64,000 nt of DNA from NCBI GenBank assembly GCA_959601495.1, contig CAUGPT010000002.1, forward strand, positions 53,771-117,770, given 5' to 3'. The translations under genes were made by a program, and so were the position numbers. The notes beneath the pieces were generated by a model, which saw only the letters and a list, made by a program, of their open reading frames with translations, was not told where the DNA came from and did not search any database. Of the stretch, positions 17,500 to 26,697 are shown piece by piece. Each line of letters starts with the position of its first letter. The first letter of the stretch is position 1. Source of the stretch: Avispirillum sp959601495 (GTDB lineage Bacteria; Bacillota; Clostridia; Oscillospirales; CAG-272).

Positions 17500-19455
17500 A
17501 TGGAGAAAGAAAAGTTTTATATTACGACAGCCATTACCTATGCCTCGCAGAAGCCCCATTTCGGCAACACCTACGAGGCTATAATGACAGACTGCGTCGC
17601 GCGCTACAAGCGCCAGCGCGGATATGACGTGTTTTTCCTTACCGGAACTGACGAGCACGGTCAGAAGATCGAAGAGAAAGCTGCCGCTGCCGGTATTTCT
17701 CCCAAAGAGTATGTTGACCGCGTTGCGGGCGAGATACGCGGTATATGGGATCTCATGGGCGTTTCGTACGATAAGTTCATACGCACCACGGACGATTATC
17801 ATGTAAAAGCCGTAACCCATGCCTTCAAAAAGCTTTACGATCAGGGTGATATATACAAGAGCGAATACAGCGGATGGTACTGCACCCCCTGCGAGTCATT
17901 TTTCACGGAGACTCAGGTAACGGACGGCAAGTGCCCCGACTGCGGCGCGCCGGTCAAAAAAGCAAATGAGGAAGCGTATTTCTTCAGAATGAGCAAGTAC
18001 GCCGACAGACTGATGAAGTATATAGACGACAATCCCGACTTCATCCAGCCCGAGTCGCGTAAAAAGGAAATGGTAAACAACTTCCTCAAAGCGGGGCTTC
18101 AGGATCTGTGCGTCTCCCGCACATCCTTCAAATGGGGCATTCCCACCTTTGACGAAAAGCATATAGTGTATGTCTGGCTCGACGCGCTGATGAACTACAT
18201 CACCGCTCTCGGATACGATCCCGACAACGAGACCCAGCCCGAAGCATTTAAAAAATACTGGCCGTGCGAAGCGCATATCATCGGCAAGGATATCCTGCGC
18301 TTTCATACCATATACTGGCCCATATTCCTTATGGCACTGGATCTTCCTCTGCCGAAAAAAGTATTCGCGCATCCTTGGTTCAATTTCGGCACTGACAAAA
18401 TGTCAAAGTCAAAGGGCAACGTTATATATGCCGACAAAATGGCTGAGCATTTCGGCGTTGACGGAGTTCGTTACTATGCCCTTTCCGAAATGCCTTTCGC
18501 TTCCGACGGCTCTATCACATACGAGAACGTTATAACCCGCTACAATAACGACCTCGCAAACAATCTGGGCAACCTTGTCAGCCGCACCGTCGCCATGACG
18601 AAAAAGTATTTTGACGGCATAGTTCCCGTGCCGCAGGGCGAAGAGGATGTTGATGTAAGACTCAAGGAATGTGCTGCCGAGGCAGTTAAGAGTTTCTGCG
18701 AAAATATGGACACATACCATATTTCCGACGCCGCTGAATGCGTATTTACAATGCTGCGCCGCGCAAACAAGTATATTGACGAAACGGAGCCGTGGGTGCT
18801 CGCAAAGGACGAGAGCCGCCGTGCACGTCTCGGCACGGTGCTTTACAATCTGCTTGAAGTCATCCGCATCGGAGCGGTCCTGCTGACTCCCTTTATGCCC
18901 GCGACCTGCAAGAGCATTTTCTCACAGCTGGGCACGGATATTGACACATATGGATCCCTTGAGCATTTCGGCGCGCTTGAAAGTTTAAAGAGCGTGGGAG
19001 AAAGCGCAATGCTGTTCTCCAGGATAGATGAAGCGAAGATGCTCGAAGTTGTCAATGCTGAGGTAGAAGCCGCAAAAGCACAGGCTGCCGCAGTCAAGAA
19101 GGCGCAGGAAGCTCCCGCAAGACCCGAAGGCATTGCCGAGATCGGCATTGACGAATTTATGAACGTTGAGCTGCGTACGGCGCAGATAACTGCGTGCGAA
19201 AAAGTGCCGAAGGCGAAGAAGCTTCTGAAGCTCACCGTTGATCTGGGATACGAGACAAGACAGGTAGTCTCCGGGATCGCTAAGTTCTATGAGCCCGACT
19301 CTCTTATCGGCAAAAAGATAATACTTGTCGCAAACCTTAAGCCCGCCGTGCTTTGCGGAATAGAATCAAACGGAATGATCCTTGCCTCCGGCGAGGACAC
19401 CGTGCGAGTCGTATTCCTTGACGGTGAAACACCTCTCGGCGAGAGGGTCCGATAA
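17500..19455 (+). CDS. metG: Methionyl-tRNA synthetase
   Basis: 651 residues. A class I synthetase with the HIGH-like KPHFGNTYEA motif, a zinc-knuckle (CTPCESFF ... CPDCGAP), the KMSKS loop (DKMSKSKGN) and a C-terminal tRNA-binding OB domain beginning near residue 545 (IGIDEFMNVELRT). It charges tRNA(Met), including initiator tRNA. GGAGAAAG precedes the ATG. No T-box leader fits in the short space upstream. Its place before tatD is conserved in Firmicutes. Confidence 0.97.
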   Translation: MEKEKFYITTAITYASQKPHFGNTYEAIMTDCVARYKRQRGYDVFFLTGTDEHGQKIEEKAAAAGISPKEYVDRVAGEIRGIWDLMGVSYDKFIRTTDDYHVKAVTHAFKKLYDQGDIYKSEYSGWYCTPCESFFTETQVTDGKCPDCGAPVKKANEEAYFFRMSKYADRLMKYIDDNPDFIQPESRKKEMVNNFLKAGLQDLCVSRTSFKWGIPTFDEKHIVYVWLDALMNYITALGYDPDNETQPEAFKKYWPCEAHIIGKDILRFHTIYWPIFLMALDLPLPKKVFAHPWFNFGTDKMSKSKGNVIYADKMAEHFGVDGVRYYALSEMPFASDGSITYENVITRYNNDLANNLGNLVSRTVAMTKKYFDGIVPVPQGEEDVDVRLKECAAEAVKSFCENMDTYHISDAAECVFTMLRRANKYIDETEPWVLAKDESRRARLGTVLYNLLEVIRIGAVLLTPFMPATCKSIFSQLGTDIDTYGSLEHFGALESLKSVGESAMLFSRIDEAKMLEVVNAEVEAAKAQAAAVKKAQEAPARPEGIAEIGIDEFMNVELRTAQITACEKVPKAKKLLKLTVDLGYETRQVVSGIAKFYEPDSLIGKKIILVANLKPAVLCGIESNGMILASGEDTVRVVFLDGETPLGERVR

Positions 19456-19464
19456 AAATACGGC

Positions 19465-19500
19465 ATCAGTCCCGACACGCGCTGTCGGGGCTGATTTCTG
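19465..19500 (+). terminator. Hairpin between metG and tatD
   Basis: A 13-pair stem (ATCAGTCCCGACA with its complement, one wobble) is followed by TTTCTGTTTC. It may terminate or attenuate metG transcription before tatD. Confidence 0.72.
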
Positions 19501-19529
19501 TTTCATTATTTTAAGGAAATAATACGGAT

Positions 19530-20315
19530 ATGAAGCTTTTTGACACTCACACCCACTATTTTGACAGTCGCTTTGACGATGAATATCCCGGCGGAGCCAA
19601 AGCCGCGATTGAGGCTTCCCGTGCCGCGGGCGTCGTGGGATTTATAAACTGCGGAACGGATATTGAATCCTCCAAAGAGGCGCTGCGGCTCGCGTGGGAG
19701 AATTCCGATATGTATGCCGCCTGCGGGCTTCACCCCGAGGACTCCGAGCGCTTTGCCGATGATCTTGAAAGCACGGTCTCTGCCATATGCGAGCTGCTCG
19801 GCGACGAGAAAGCCGTCGCCATGGGCGAGATAGGACTTGACTACCACTGGGATATTGACAGAGACGTGCAGCAGAGGGCTTTTGACATGCAGCTCAGCGC
19901 CGCCGCATCTCTTGGGATACCCGTAATTGTTCACGACCGCGAGGCGCACGGCAGGACGCTTGAAACCGTAAAAAATCATCCCGGGGTCGTTGGCGTTATG
20001 CACGGTTTTTCCGGCAGTGCCGAGACCGCTCTTGAATACGTTCGTCTCGGCTGGTACATCGCCTTCGGCGGGCCCGTGACATACAAGAACGCCGAAAACG
20101 TGCGCGCCGCCTGCCGTGCCGTTCCACGCGACAGGCTGCTTATAGAAACGGACTGCCCATATCTGCCGCCCGTACCGTACCGCGGCAAGGTAAATATCTC
20201 TGCTTATATGACCTATACACTCGACGCAATGGCAACGGCGCGCGGCGAGGAGTCGGAGGAGCTCGCGGCAGCGATGCTTGAGAATACGCAGAGGCTTTTC
20301 GGCATAAAGCTCTGA
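19530..20315 (+). CDS. tatD: TatD-family metal-dependent hydrolase
   Basis: 261 residues with a TIM-barrel metallohydrolase fold. Metal ligands are visible in FDTHTHYFD, the Glu of GEIGLDYHW, the His of VIVHDREA and the late ETDCPYL. TatD proteins are 3'-5' exonucleases that act on DNA and RNA. It is the last gene of the cluster that starts at holB, and a hairpin precedes it. A bidirectional terminator at 20458 separates it from the convergent PAP2 gene. Confidence 0.94.
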   Translation: MKLFDTHTHYFDSRFDDEYPGGAKAAIEASRAAGVVGFINCGTDIESSKEALRLAWENSDMYAACGLHPEDSERFADDLESTVSAICELLGDEKAVAMGEIGLDYHWDIDRDVQQRAFDMQLSAAASLGIPVIVHDREAHGRTLETVKNHPGVVGVMHGFSGSAETALEYVRLGWYIAFGGPVTYKNAENVRAACRAVPRDRLLIETDCPYLPPVPYRGKVNISAYMTYTLDAMATARGEESEELAAAMLENTQRLFGIKL

Positions 20316-20457
20316 CTGATAGGCGCTTCTCACGTCACGCAGCAGCATGGCTTTGACACTTTCGGAGAGGATCCGCATGGCGCTTCCCCGCCGATTTGCG
20401 CAGTGCCAATTTTTCTGTCTTTTTCCCGATGGCGACCGACGATATACTGATATATAA

Positions 20458-20488
20458 AAACCGCATGGCAGGCTTGCCATGCGGTTTT
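20458..20488. terminator. Bidirectional terminator between tatD and the PAP2 gene
   Basis: A ten-pair stem (CCGCATGGCA with its complement, loop GGCT) is flanked by an A-run on the left and a T-run on the right. It serves both convergent units. The 140 bases between tatD and this hairpin show no gene I can support. Confidence 0.9.
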
Positions 20489-20503
20489 ATCATATAAATC
20501 AAA

Positions 20504-21100
20504 TCAAAGTTTCACTTCGGATCTTGCTTTTTTTCTGTTCTCTATTGCTTTCCATATCGCGTTGACAATTACAACCGCAAGGACAGCATTTACAGTGCCC
20601 AGCAGCGCGCCCGCGATAACATCCGTGGGAAAATGTATGTAGAGATACAGTCTTGAAAGCGCAACGCTTACCGCGATAACAAGCGCGGGAATGCCGAAAC
20701 GCTTGTTGCGTATCATGAGAACGACCGCGCTCTCAAAGGACGCAAGGGTGTGCCCCGAGGGGAACGAAGCGTCCGAAGGCGCTTTTACAAGCAGCTGATC
20801 CTTCAGCATCCGCGCGCCCTCAAGATCGTACGGACGCACACGACCGAAAACGTTTTTCAATATGCCGTTGCCGATGATAAGGCCGAGGATCAGCGCAACG
20901 CCCATGGTGATTCCCGCTTTGCGGGTGCGCTTGAAAAACAGCATAAGGACCGCAACGCATATCCAGAATATGCCGCCGTCGCCGAGATGAGTGACAAGGG
21001 AGAAAAACACGTTCAGAAACGGGCAGACAATGTTGTCCTGTATCCAATTCAGAACGGAAACATCCCAGTTCTGAATCACGTCGGGAAAATAAGGTACCAT
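20504..21100 (-). CDS. PAP2-family membrane phosphatase
   Basis: 198 residues with about five membrane helices. All three phosphatase motifs are present: KNVFGRVRP, PSGH and SRLYLYIHFPTD, with the catalytic His in each of the last two. Such proteins dephosphorylate lipid phosphates such as undecaprenyl pyrophosphate or phosphatidic acid on the outer face. It is the last gene of a five-gene operon that includes a GT2-GtrA fusion, so recycling of a polyprenyl carrier is a reasonable inference. Substrate is not proven. Confidence 0.92.
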   Translation of the reverse strand: MVPYFPDVIQNWDVSVLNWIQDNIVCPFLNVFFSLVTHLGDGGIFWICVAVLMLFFKRTRKAGITMGVALILGLIIGNGILKNVFGRVRPYDLEGARMLKDQLLVKAPSDASFPSGHTLASFESAVVLMIRNKRFGIPALVIAVSVALSRLYLYIHFPTDVIAGALLGTVNAVLAVVIVNAIWKAIENRKKARSEVKL

Positions 21101-21122
21101 TAAAATATCCTCCTCTGTTTTA

Positions 21123-22205
21123 TCAGTTCTGACTCATATCGTATATGAGATACTTACCGTTTACATTGCGCAGATAGATAGTAAGATCAAGAAAATCCTT
21201 GTAGTCCGAGCTGCCTCTGCGGTGCAGAATGTGAGTAAAGCTTACGCGGCAGGAGAAGGTATTATCGTCATATCTTACATATTCTGACGTTTCCTCGTTT
21301 GCGAACTCATAGCTGGTATACTCTATAACGAACATGTTTTCGACCGTGCGGATATCCTCGTAAAGCTCGGACGAGGGGTCGAAATACCCCTTTATCTGAC
21401 CGAAGCCCATTACCGCAACGGAGGAATCGTACTGCATATATACGGCGTATTTTTTGATAGCCTCAAGCACGTAGTCGTTATACTCGCTCTTCAGCGCTTC
21501 ATCGCTGTTAAGCTCCACCGTATACACGCCGGTTTTTTCGCTTTTGACCTCAGCTGCGGCACCGCCCGCGTCTGTTGCGGTCACCTCAGGCGTTGCAATA
21601 AGTCCCGTTACCTTATACTTCTCGCAAAGCGTGCCCGTAACTCCGTCAGGCATATGATCGCAGGACGGGGTTTTGATATCCTTTTCGGTTATGTAGCTCT
21701 CCCCTGCCTCGACGCCGTTCACAAATACTTTGTAGCCCTTGGGAGCGGTAACGGTGACTGCCGATTTGGAGCCTGTATACACCTCGAAATCTCCGGCTTT
21801 GTACTCCTTGAACTTTGATTTCGAAGATGTGTCCTCGGTGAGCAGGAACGAGGCTATCTTTGCGTCTCCCGCCTTGACTATATACTTATATGTGGATTTA
21901 TCTGCGGAAGAAACTCTCATATATTCAAGAGTTTTGCCGTCTGTCGCCTCTTTGAGGTAGGCTACAACGTTTTCACGCGTTTCAAACTGAGACGAGCCGG
22001 AGTTTTCGCACATATCCATGTACTTTTCGGCGTCGAAATTCGCGAAAACGCTGTCAAATGTCTCTTTGGCGAGATGCTTGGGCTGAGCGTTCTCATATCC
22101 GCGCATCCAGTTTATCAGCACAAAGACGCCGATGATAAGTGCAACCGCAAACAGCGCAAGGATCACAAAATAGATCTTCCAGAAAACAGATTTTTTTGCT
22201 GCCAT
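21123..22205 (-). CDS. Membrane-anchored protein of unknown function (NTF2-like)
   Basis: 360 residues. A single anchor (about 9-32) points a large extracytoplasmic part outward: an initial all-helix/beta unit, a PEGA-like beta segment (APKGYKVFVNGVEAG) and a C-terminal NTF2-like domain ending in YLIYDMSQN. This layout resembles TcaA/YvbJ-type wall-stress proteins without the zinc ribbon. I do not recognise a specific family. It starts 14 bases after the NAGPA-domain gene and is 22 bases before PAP2, so the operon context suggests a structural or sensing role in envelope assembly. Confidence 0.75.
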   Translation of the reverse strand: MAAKKSVFWKIYFVILALFAVALIIGVFVLINWMRGYENAQPKHLAKETFDSVFANFDAEKYMDMCENSGSSQFETRENVVAYLKEATDGKTLEYMRVSSADKSTYKYIVKAGDAKIASFLLTEDTSSKSKFKEYKAGDFEVYTGSKSAVTVTAPKGYKVFVNGVEAGESYITEKDIKTPSCDHMPDGVTGTLCEKYKVTGLIATPEVTATDAGGAAAEVKSEKTGVYTVELNSDEALKSEYNDYVLEAIKKYAVYMQYDSSVAVMGFGQIKGYFDPSSELYEDIRTVENMFVIEYTSYEFANEETSEYVRYDDNTFSCRVSFTHILHRRGSSDYKDFLDLTIYLRNVNGKYLIYDMSQN

Positions 22206-22219
22206 CTTTCAAGCCCTCC

Positions 22220-24181
22220 TTACGCCTCGGGCTTTACCATGAAGAATGTGGGAATTCTTCTCGGGTTGGTAAACGCCTTGTAGTTGTTAACAAGTCCCTG
22301 GAGCTGATATTCGTCAAGAGTGGATTTGTCTATATCGTACTTGTCGTAATAATCACGGTAGAACATCATTGCGGACGATCCTCCGTCCAGCATTCCCGCG
22401 GATACAGCACCGTAGGATACCATAAGGTCTATCATATCGTTGTGGGTCGCTCCGAGGCTTGACGCGGTTCTGCCGTCGGTCACTATCATGATTACGGTGC
22501 CGTCGTCGCGCTGACCTATCGCCGTACGCTGAGATGTGCCCGTGTTGCCGTCCTGATAATAGAACTTCAGGTCGTCGCCGTTGCGCTCTATAAGAGTATT
22601 ACCGGTCTGGAACGAGACCGCATCGCGTATGCCGAGCTCAGTTGCCTCTTTCTGTGTCATGCCCTCGCGCACAACGAATTTATTGTCGTTTGTAAAGCCC
22701 ATAAACGTTTTTTTCGAGCCGTCGTCGAAAACGCACTTGCCCATGGAAAAAGTAAGTCCCAGAGGAGCATATCCCGAGCCGTGACCGCCGTTGTCAAGAA
22801 ACTCGCCGCCGTTTATGCAGGCGACAGCGCCGTAACGGTCGGCTGCCTGGAAAATGTTGACGCCCGCAGTCGCGTTTGAAAAGTCGTCGGTAGACGTTCC
22901 GACAAATACGCGGGTGGGGTCTTTGACAAGCAGAACATACGCCTTATAGGTCGAGCCGTTTACGGTTTCAAAAATCATGCCGTCTTTGGCGTTTGCCCAC
23001 TCGTCCTCGGTGATGACCTTGTTGTCATCGCCGTAGTCGTCAATAGAGACGACATCCTCAACGACCTTTTCGCTGTCGGCAAGGATAGCGGAGACCTTGT
23101 CCTTGGAAAGTACAAGATACGGCACCCACTTTGTGGCGCTCGCCTGCATTGCGGAGTTCACAAGCAGATTGCGCACGGTCTCGCTGGGACCGTAGGCAAC
23201 GCACAGAAGCGCGGAATAAACGGTCACTATGACCATGAGAAGCGCCGTGAGCACCACGAACATGCCGCGCCCGATATATCTGCCGACGCTCTTTCCTCCG
23301 CCTCTCTTTGAGGAGCGGAAGTTCAGGGGCTTTTGCTGAGGCGCTTTCTTTCTTGCCGCACCGGTGTCCACGACGTCAACTCTGCCGCCGTTATCGGGCT
23401 GCCTCGCCTGACCGGTAAGAGCAAACATCATTGCTTTGCTTTCGCTCTCTGAAAGATTTTTCTTGAAAGGCTCACCGCCCTGCGCGCTGCGTCTGTTTGC
23501 ATATGCGGGAGCGCCGTTTTGCGGACGCGCACCCTGCGGGCGGGCGGGACGCTGAGATGCAGCCGTGCCGTTCGGCCTTTGAGCCGGGCGCTGCGCTCCG
23601 GGATTCTGCGCCGTATCGTAGCCGTTTGCGGGAGCGCCGTTTCTCTGCTGCGCTCCGTTATGCGGGCGGTTATACTGCGCGCCGCCTGCGGGACGTGCGC
23701 CGCTCTGCTGAGGCGCTCTGTTTTGAGTTGCCGCAGGACGCGCCGCGCTCTGCTGCGGACGGCTGTACTGCTGTGCGCCGTTTGCACGCCGATCCCCGGT
23801 GGGAGTGTATGCTGTTTCCGGCCTTCTCTGCGCGGGGCGCTGAGCAGGCGATGTGTACTGATCGGCATATTGCTGCGCAGAATAGGGATCGCTATATGCA
23901 AACGCATCGTTTCGTGCGCTCTGTGCGCCCGTGCCCGCGCTGCGGCGCGGAAGAGCGTCAAAACTGAAGTCCGCGCTCTCGTCCGTATTGTCTGCGGGAG
24001 CCGCAGAATCGGCAGGTTTTACCGGAACGGGGCGGCGGCGCGGTGCCGCATTAGCGGCGCCCGTGCGGGGCGCGGTTTTCTCCTCATCCTGCGCCATGCC
24101 TATTTTCTCAAGGCGCGCACGGCGGGCAGCACTCTGCTCCTTCTGCTCTCTGATATAATTTTCTCTGAAATCGTTTTCCAT
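22220..24181 (-). CDS. Phosphodiester glycosidase (NAGPA domain) with long disordered N-terminus
   Basis: 653 residues in three parts: a cytoplasmic tail of about 300 residues very rich in Ala, Gln, Arg, Pro and Asn (about 30-290); one membrane helix (about 308-330); and an outer NAGPA domain (about 400-650) with CINGGEF, TAIGQRDDG, VTDGR and GMLDGGSSAMM. Animal NAGPA removes GlcNAc from a GlcNAc-1-phosphodiester; bacterial members such as YoeB/PgpE-type proteins act on wall polymers. Its ATG directly follows the GT2-GtrA stop (TAAATG), so the two are coupled. The disordered half is unusual for the family and is probably a cytoplasmic partner-binding region. It starts with a charged helix before the disorder. 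Confidence 0.85.
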   Translation of the reverse strand: MENDFRENYIREQKEQSAARRARLEKIGMAQDEEKTAPRTGAANAAPRRRPVPVKPADSAAPADNTDESADFSFDALPRRSAGTGAQSARNDAFAYSDPYSAQQYADQYTSPAQRPAQRRPETAYTPTGDRRANGAQQYSRPQQSAARPAATQNRAPQQSGARPAGGAQYNRPHNGAQQRNGAPANGYDTAQNPGAQRPAQRPNGTAASQRPARPQGARPQNGAPAYANRRSAQGGEPFKKNLSESESKAMMFALTGQARQPDNGGRVDVVDTGAARKKAPQQKPLNFRSSKRGGGKSVGRYIGRGMFVVLTALLMVIVTVYSALLCVAYGPSETVRNLLVNSAMQASATKWVPYLVLSKDKVSAILADSEKVVEDVVSIDDYGDDNKVITEDEWANAKDGMIFETVNGSTYKAYVLLVKDPTRVFVGTSTDDFSNATAGVNIFQAADRYGAVACINGGEFLDNGGHGSGYAPLGLTFSMGKCVFDDGSKKTFMGFTNDNKFVVREGMTQKEATELGIRDAVSFQTGNTLIERNGDDLKFYYQDGNTGTSQRTAIGQRDDGTVIMIVTDGRTASSLGATHNDMIDLMVSYGAVSAGMLDGGSSAMMFYRDYYDKYDIDKSTLDEYQLQGLVNNYKAFTNPRRIPTFFMVKPEA

Positions 24182-25312
24182 TTAGTCGGTACCAACCTTT
24201 TTGAATACGAATTTTCTCTGTATGTTGTAGCTTATAAGATAAAGAACGAAGTCGATAGGCAGCTTTATTATGGGCTGCCGCCATTTTTCGCTGATATGTG
24301 TCTGTACCCACGTAATCTTCGAGAGCCCCAGTCCGGCATAAAACAGCGACACCGTGCTGACACCCAATATGCACGCCGCAAGCAGATAATACTTGACCAT
24401 CGTCCATATAAGCTTTCCGCCGCCTTTATTAAATATATTGCGGTTTATGAAAAAGTTGAGCATAGACGAGACAATACGGGCGCTGACTGTCGGTATCAGC
24501 GTTGAAATCATTCTGGTATCGCCGTAAACGCTGACAAGCCAGTAATGAAGCCCCGTAAACAGCAGCCAGTCTATGCCGTAGCACAGAATGGAGCTGAACA
24601 TGAACTTCACAAACGACGTTGAAAATATATACTTTATTATAAGCCAGTATATCTTTGCCGAGTCGCGGAAAACATGAAAATGTGACGAATCGTTATCGTC
24701 TATGTACACTGTCTGTATCTTGACCTCGGAGAACGGAATTCTCTCGCGGTGCATACCAAGAAGTACGTTTGTTTCATACTCGTATCTGTCGCCTGCGATC
24801 TCAAGCATCATAGGCAGAAGGTTTGTCGGGATAGCCCGCAGCCCCGTCTGCGTGTCGCTGATTTTTATGCGCACGAAAACGAGGAAAACAAACGATGTAA
24901 TGCGGTTTCCCGCTCGGCTTCTCGCAGGCACGTCAGGCTGCGAAAAATCGCGCACGCCGAGCACCATATTGCCTGTAGTCTTCATTTCGGCAGCAAGGGC
25001 AGCTACGTCCTCGGGTCTGTGCTGACCGTCGCCGTCCACCGTTATAACGCCCGCGCCGTGCCTGTTGAGAAGATACCACGATATCGCGGTCTTTATGGCA
25101 GCGCCCTTGCCGCGGTTTTCTTCGTGGGTGAGCACTGTGCAGCTTTCACGGCGCCGCAGCTCTTCAAAATAGCTTTTATACTCTTTTCCGCCTCCGTCGT
25201 CGACCACGATGATGTCCTTAAATCCGGCTGTCTCAAGGCCGAGCACGGTACTGAGAAGCTTTTCATCGGGCTTGTACGACGGAAGTATTATTGATATTTC
25301 CTTATCATCCAT
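24182..25312 (-). CDS. Fusion of GT2 glycosyltransferase and GtrA-like flippase
   Basis: 376 residues. The first ~230 residues are a GT-A family 2 transferase like dolichol-phosphate mannose synthase (SIILPSYKP, the DGDGQHRPED metal motif, DTQTGLRA). The rest is a four-helix GtrA domain that flips a polyprenyl-phosphate sugar. In other bacteria GtrA and GtrB are separate proteins that, with a GT-C enzyme, add sugars to wall polymers or O-antigen; here the first two steps are in one chain. No GT-C gene is in the window. It is second in the operon, 26 bases from capA, and directly followed by the NAGPA gene. Confidence 0.9.
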   Translation of the reverse strand: MDDKEISIILPSYKPDEKLLSTVLGLETAGFKDIIVVDDGGGKEYKSYFEELRRRESCTVLTHEENRGKGAAIKTAISWYLLNRHGAGVITVDGDGQHRPEDVAALAAEMKTTGNMVLGVRDFSQPDVPARSRAGNRITSFVFLVFVRIKISDTQTGLRAIPTNLLPMMLEIAGDRYEYETNVLLGMHRERIPFSEVKIQTVYIDDNDSSHFHVFRDSAKIYWLIIKYIFSTSFVKFMFSSILCYGIDWLLFTGLHYWLVSVYGDTRMISTLIPTVSARIVSSMLNFFINRNIFNKGGGKLIWTMVKYYLLAACILGVSTVSLFYAGLGLSKITWVQTHISEKWRQPIIKLPIDFVLYLISYNIQRKFVFKKVGTD

Positions 25313-25338
25313 AAAAGTTTATACTTCCTTTAATAGAC

Positions 25339-26553
25339 TTAGTTCATATAGTCCGTCAGAAACTCGGACGGGATCGTATCCGTCACGTACTTTTTAAGCG
25401 ACGCGAGAGATATACTGTTGTGATAATACGTTGCAACGGCGTGAGAAGCGGCAAGCTCCTGTGTATAATCTTTCAGAAGATATATTTTATTGTTATAGAA
25501 ATTGGACGGATAGTGGCAGACGGTAGGTATAAACTGCGTATTCTCAACGGCAGTCTTTCCGCTCTTTTTCGTCATGTTGAATGTGAGTATGCCGCCGGGC
25601 ACGTTGTAATCAAACGCCTGCTCGTGCACAAAGTTGCCGAGAGAATACGCGCACAGCACCTTTTTGCCGTCCTTGCCGTCAAGCCATTCTATGGGCTGAA
25701 GCACATGGGGATGATGACCGATTATAACATCCGCGCCCGCGTCCGCCATGATCTTTGCGTATTTTTTCTGTTCGTCATTGGGGGTCATTGCACCCTCGTC
25801 GCCCCAGTGCACGCTGACTATGACGAAATCCGCGTTTGCGGCAGCCTCGGCAACGTCGCCCGCAACGTCAGACTGTTTGAGGTAAGGCGCCCATAGCCCT
25901 TTGTTTGCGGGGTCCTCGTTAAGGTTCGTGCCGTATGTATACGAAACGTACGCAATGCTTATGCCGTTTTTCTCAGTGTAGGTAATGTAGCGCCCGCTGC
26001 TCTTTTCCTCGTAGCAGCCGATGACAAGCGCACCGCGCGCGTTCCAGTTGTCAAACGACTCGCGAAGCCCCAGCGCACCCTTGTCCAGCATGTGGTTATT
26101 TGCCATGTTTATAACGTCAAAGCCAACATCCATGACATCGTATGTAAGATCAACGGGACTGTTGAAAGTAGGATACGACTCGGGCTGAAAGCTCTGCGAT
26201 ACGGGAGTTTCCTGATTTATAAACGCTATGTCGGCATTCGTAATTATGCTCTTTACGTTTTCGTAGATAGGAGCAAAATTATATGTTCTGCCGCCGGCAT
26301 AAGCCTGAGCTGCGGCATCGCGGAACGTGCCGAAATATATTATGTTGTCGCCGCACGCGGCAAAGCTGACCGACACATCGGGAGCGGCAGGCTCGGTATC
26401 CGCAGGCTGCGTCGTGTCCGGCGAAGTATCGTCGGTATTCTGAGTTTTATCCGGCGCGGCGGCTGTAACTCTTGCGCCGTCAGTGCGGCGGAGACCGCAG
26501 GAGGTGAGCAGCATTGCTGCAAGGATAATAAGCGACAAAACGCGTCTCTTCAA
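25339..26553 (-). CDS. CapA/PgsA-family lipoprotein
   Basis: 404 residues. A lipoprotein signal peptide ends in LLTSC, so the Cys would be lipidated and the protein held on the outer face. After a Thr/Pro-rich linker comes the CapA domain (about 70-380) with NNH and GHHPHV metal motifs of calcineurin-like phosphoesterases. The start is the TTG at 26553, eight bases after GGAGG; the preceding codon run from 26568 has no ribosome site and would place the signal peptide late. PgsA-type proteins take part in poly-gamma-glutamate or capsule work, but the synthesis genes pgsB/C are absent. It heads the envelope operon from its own promoter. Confidence 0.87.
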   Translation of the reverse strand: MKRRVLSLIILAAMLLTSCGLRRTDGARVTAAAPDKTQNTDDTSPDTTQPADTEPAAPDVSVSFAACGDNIIYFGTFRDAAAQAYAGGRTYNFAPIYENVKSIITNADIAFINQETPVSQSFQPESYPTFNSPVDLTYDVMDVGFDVINMANNHMLDKGALGLRESFDNWNARGALVIGCYEEKSSGRYITYTEKNGISIAYVSYTYGTNLNEDPANKGLWAPYLKQSDVAGDVAEAAANADFVIVSVHWGDEGAMTPNDEQKKYAKIMADAGADVIIGHHPHVLQPIEWLDGKDGKKVLCAYSLGNFVHEQAFDYNVPGGILTFNMTKKSGKTAVENTQFIPTVCHYPSNFYNNKIYLLKDYTQELAASHAVATYYHNSISLASLKKYVTDTIPSEFLTDYMN

Positions 26554-26586
26554 GCCATAATCCTCCAATATACAATATTTATATAT

Positions 26587-26615
26587 ATAATATCATATAA
26601 TTTTGTTCAAATCAA
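26587..26615 (-). promoter_or_regulatory. Sigma-A promoter for the envelope operon
   Basis: On the minus strand TTGATT at 26615-26610 is 17 bases from TATTAT at 26592-26587. The transcript would begin about 27 bases before the capA TTG start. Confidence 0.65.
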
Positions 26616-26697
26616 TAGTTGAGATGATATATTTGCGGATATACGGCTGCCGTTTTTGGGCATTATGTACTCTTTTGCGCCGCCGCGTTTTACCTCT

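Noticed and set aside
20316..20457. Riboswitch or small RNA between tatD and its terminator
   Set aside because: No known conserved core was seen; the A/T- and G/C-mixed sequence shows no strong fold other than the terminator.
19506..20480. Minus-strand open frame opposite tatD
   Set aside because: No ribosome site or domain, and tatD on the other strand is certain.
23428..24505. Long open frames on other frames over the NAGPA protein tail
   Set aside because: The low-complexity tail has few stops in several frames; the frames are Arg-rich with no domain.
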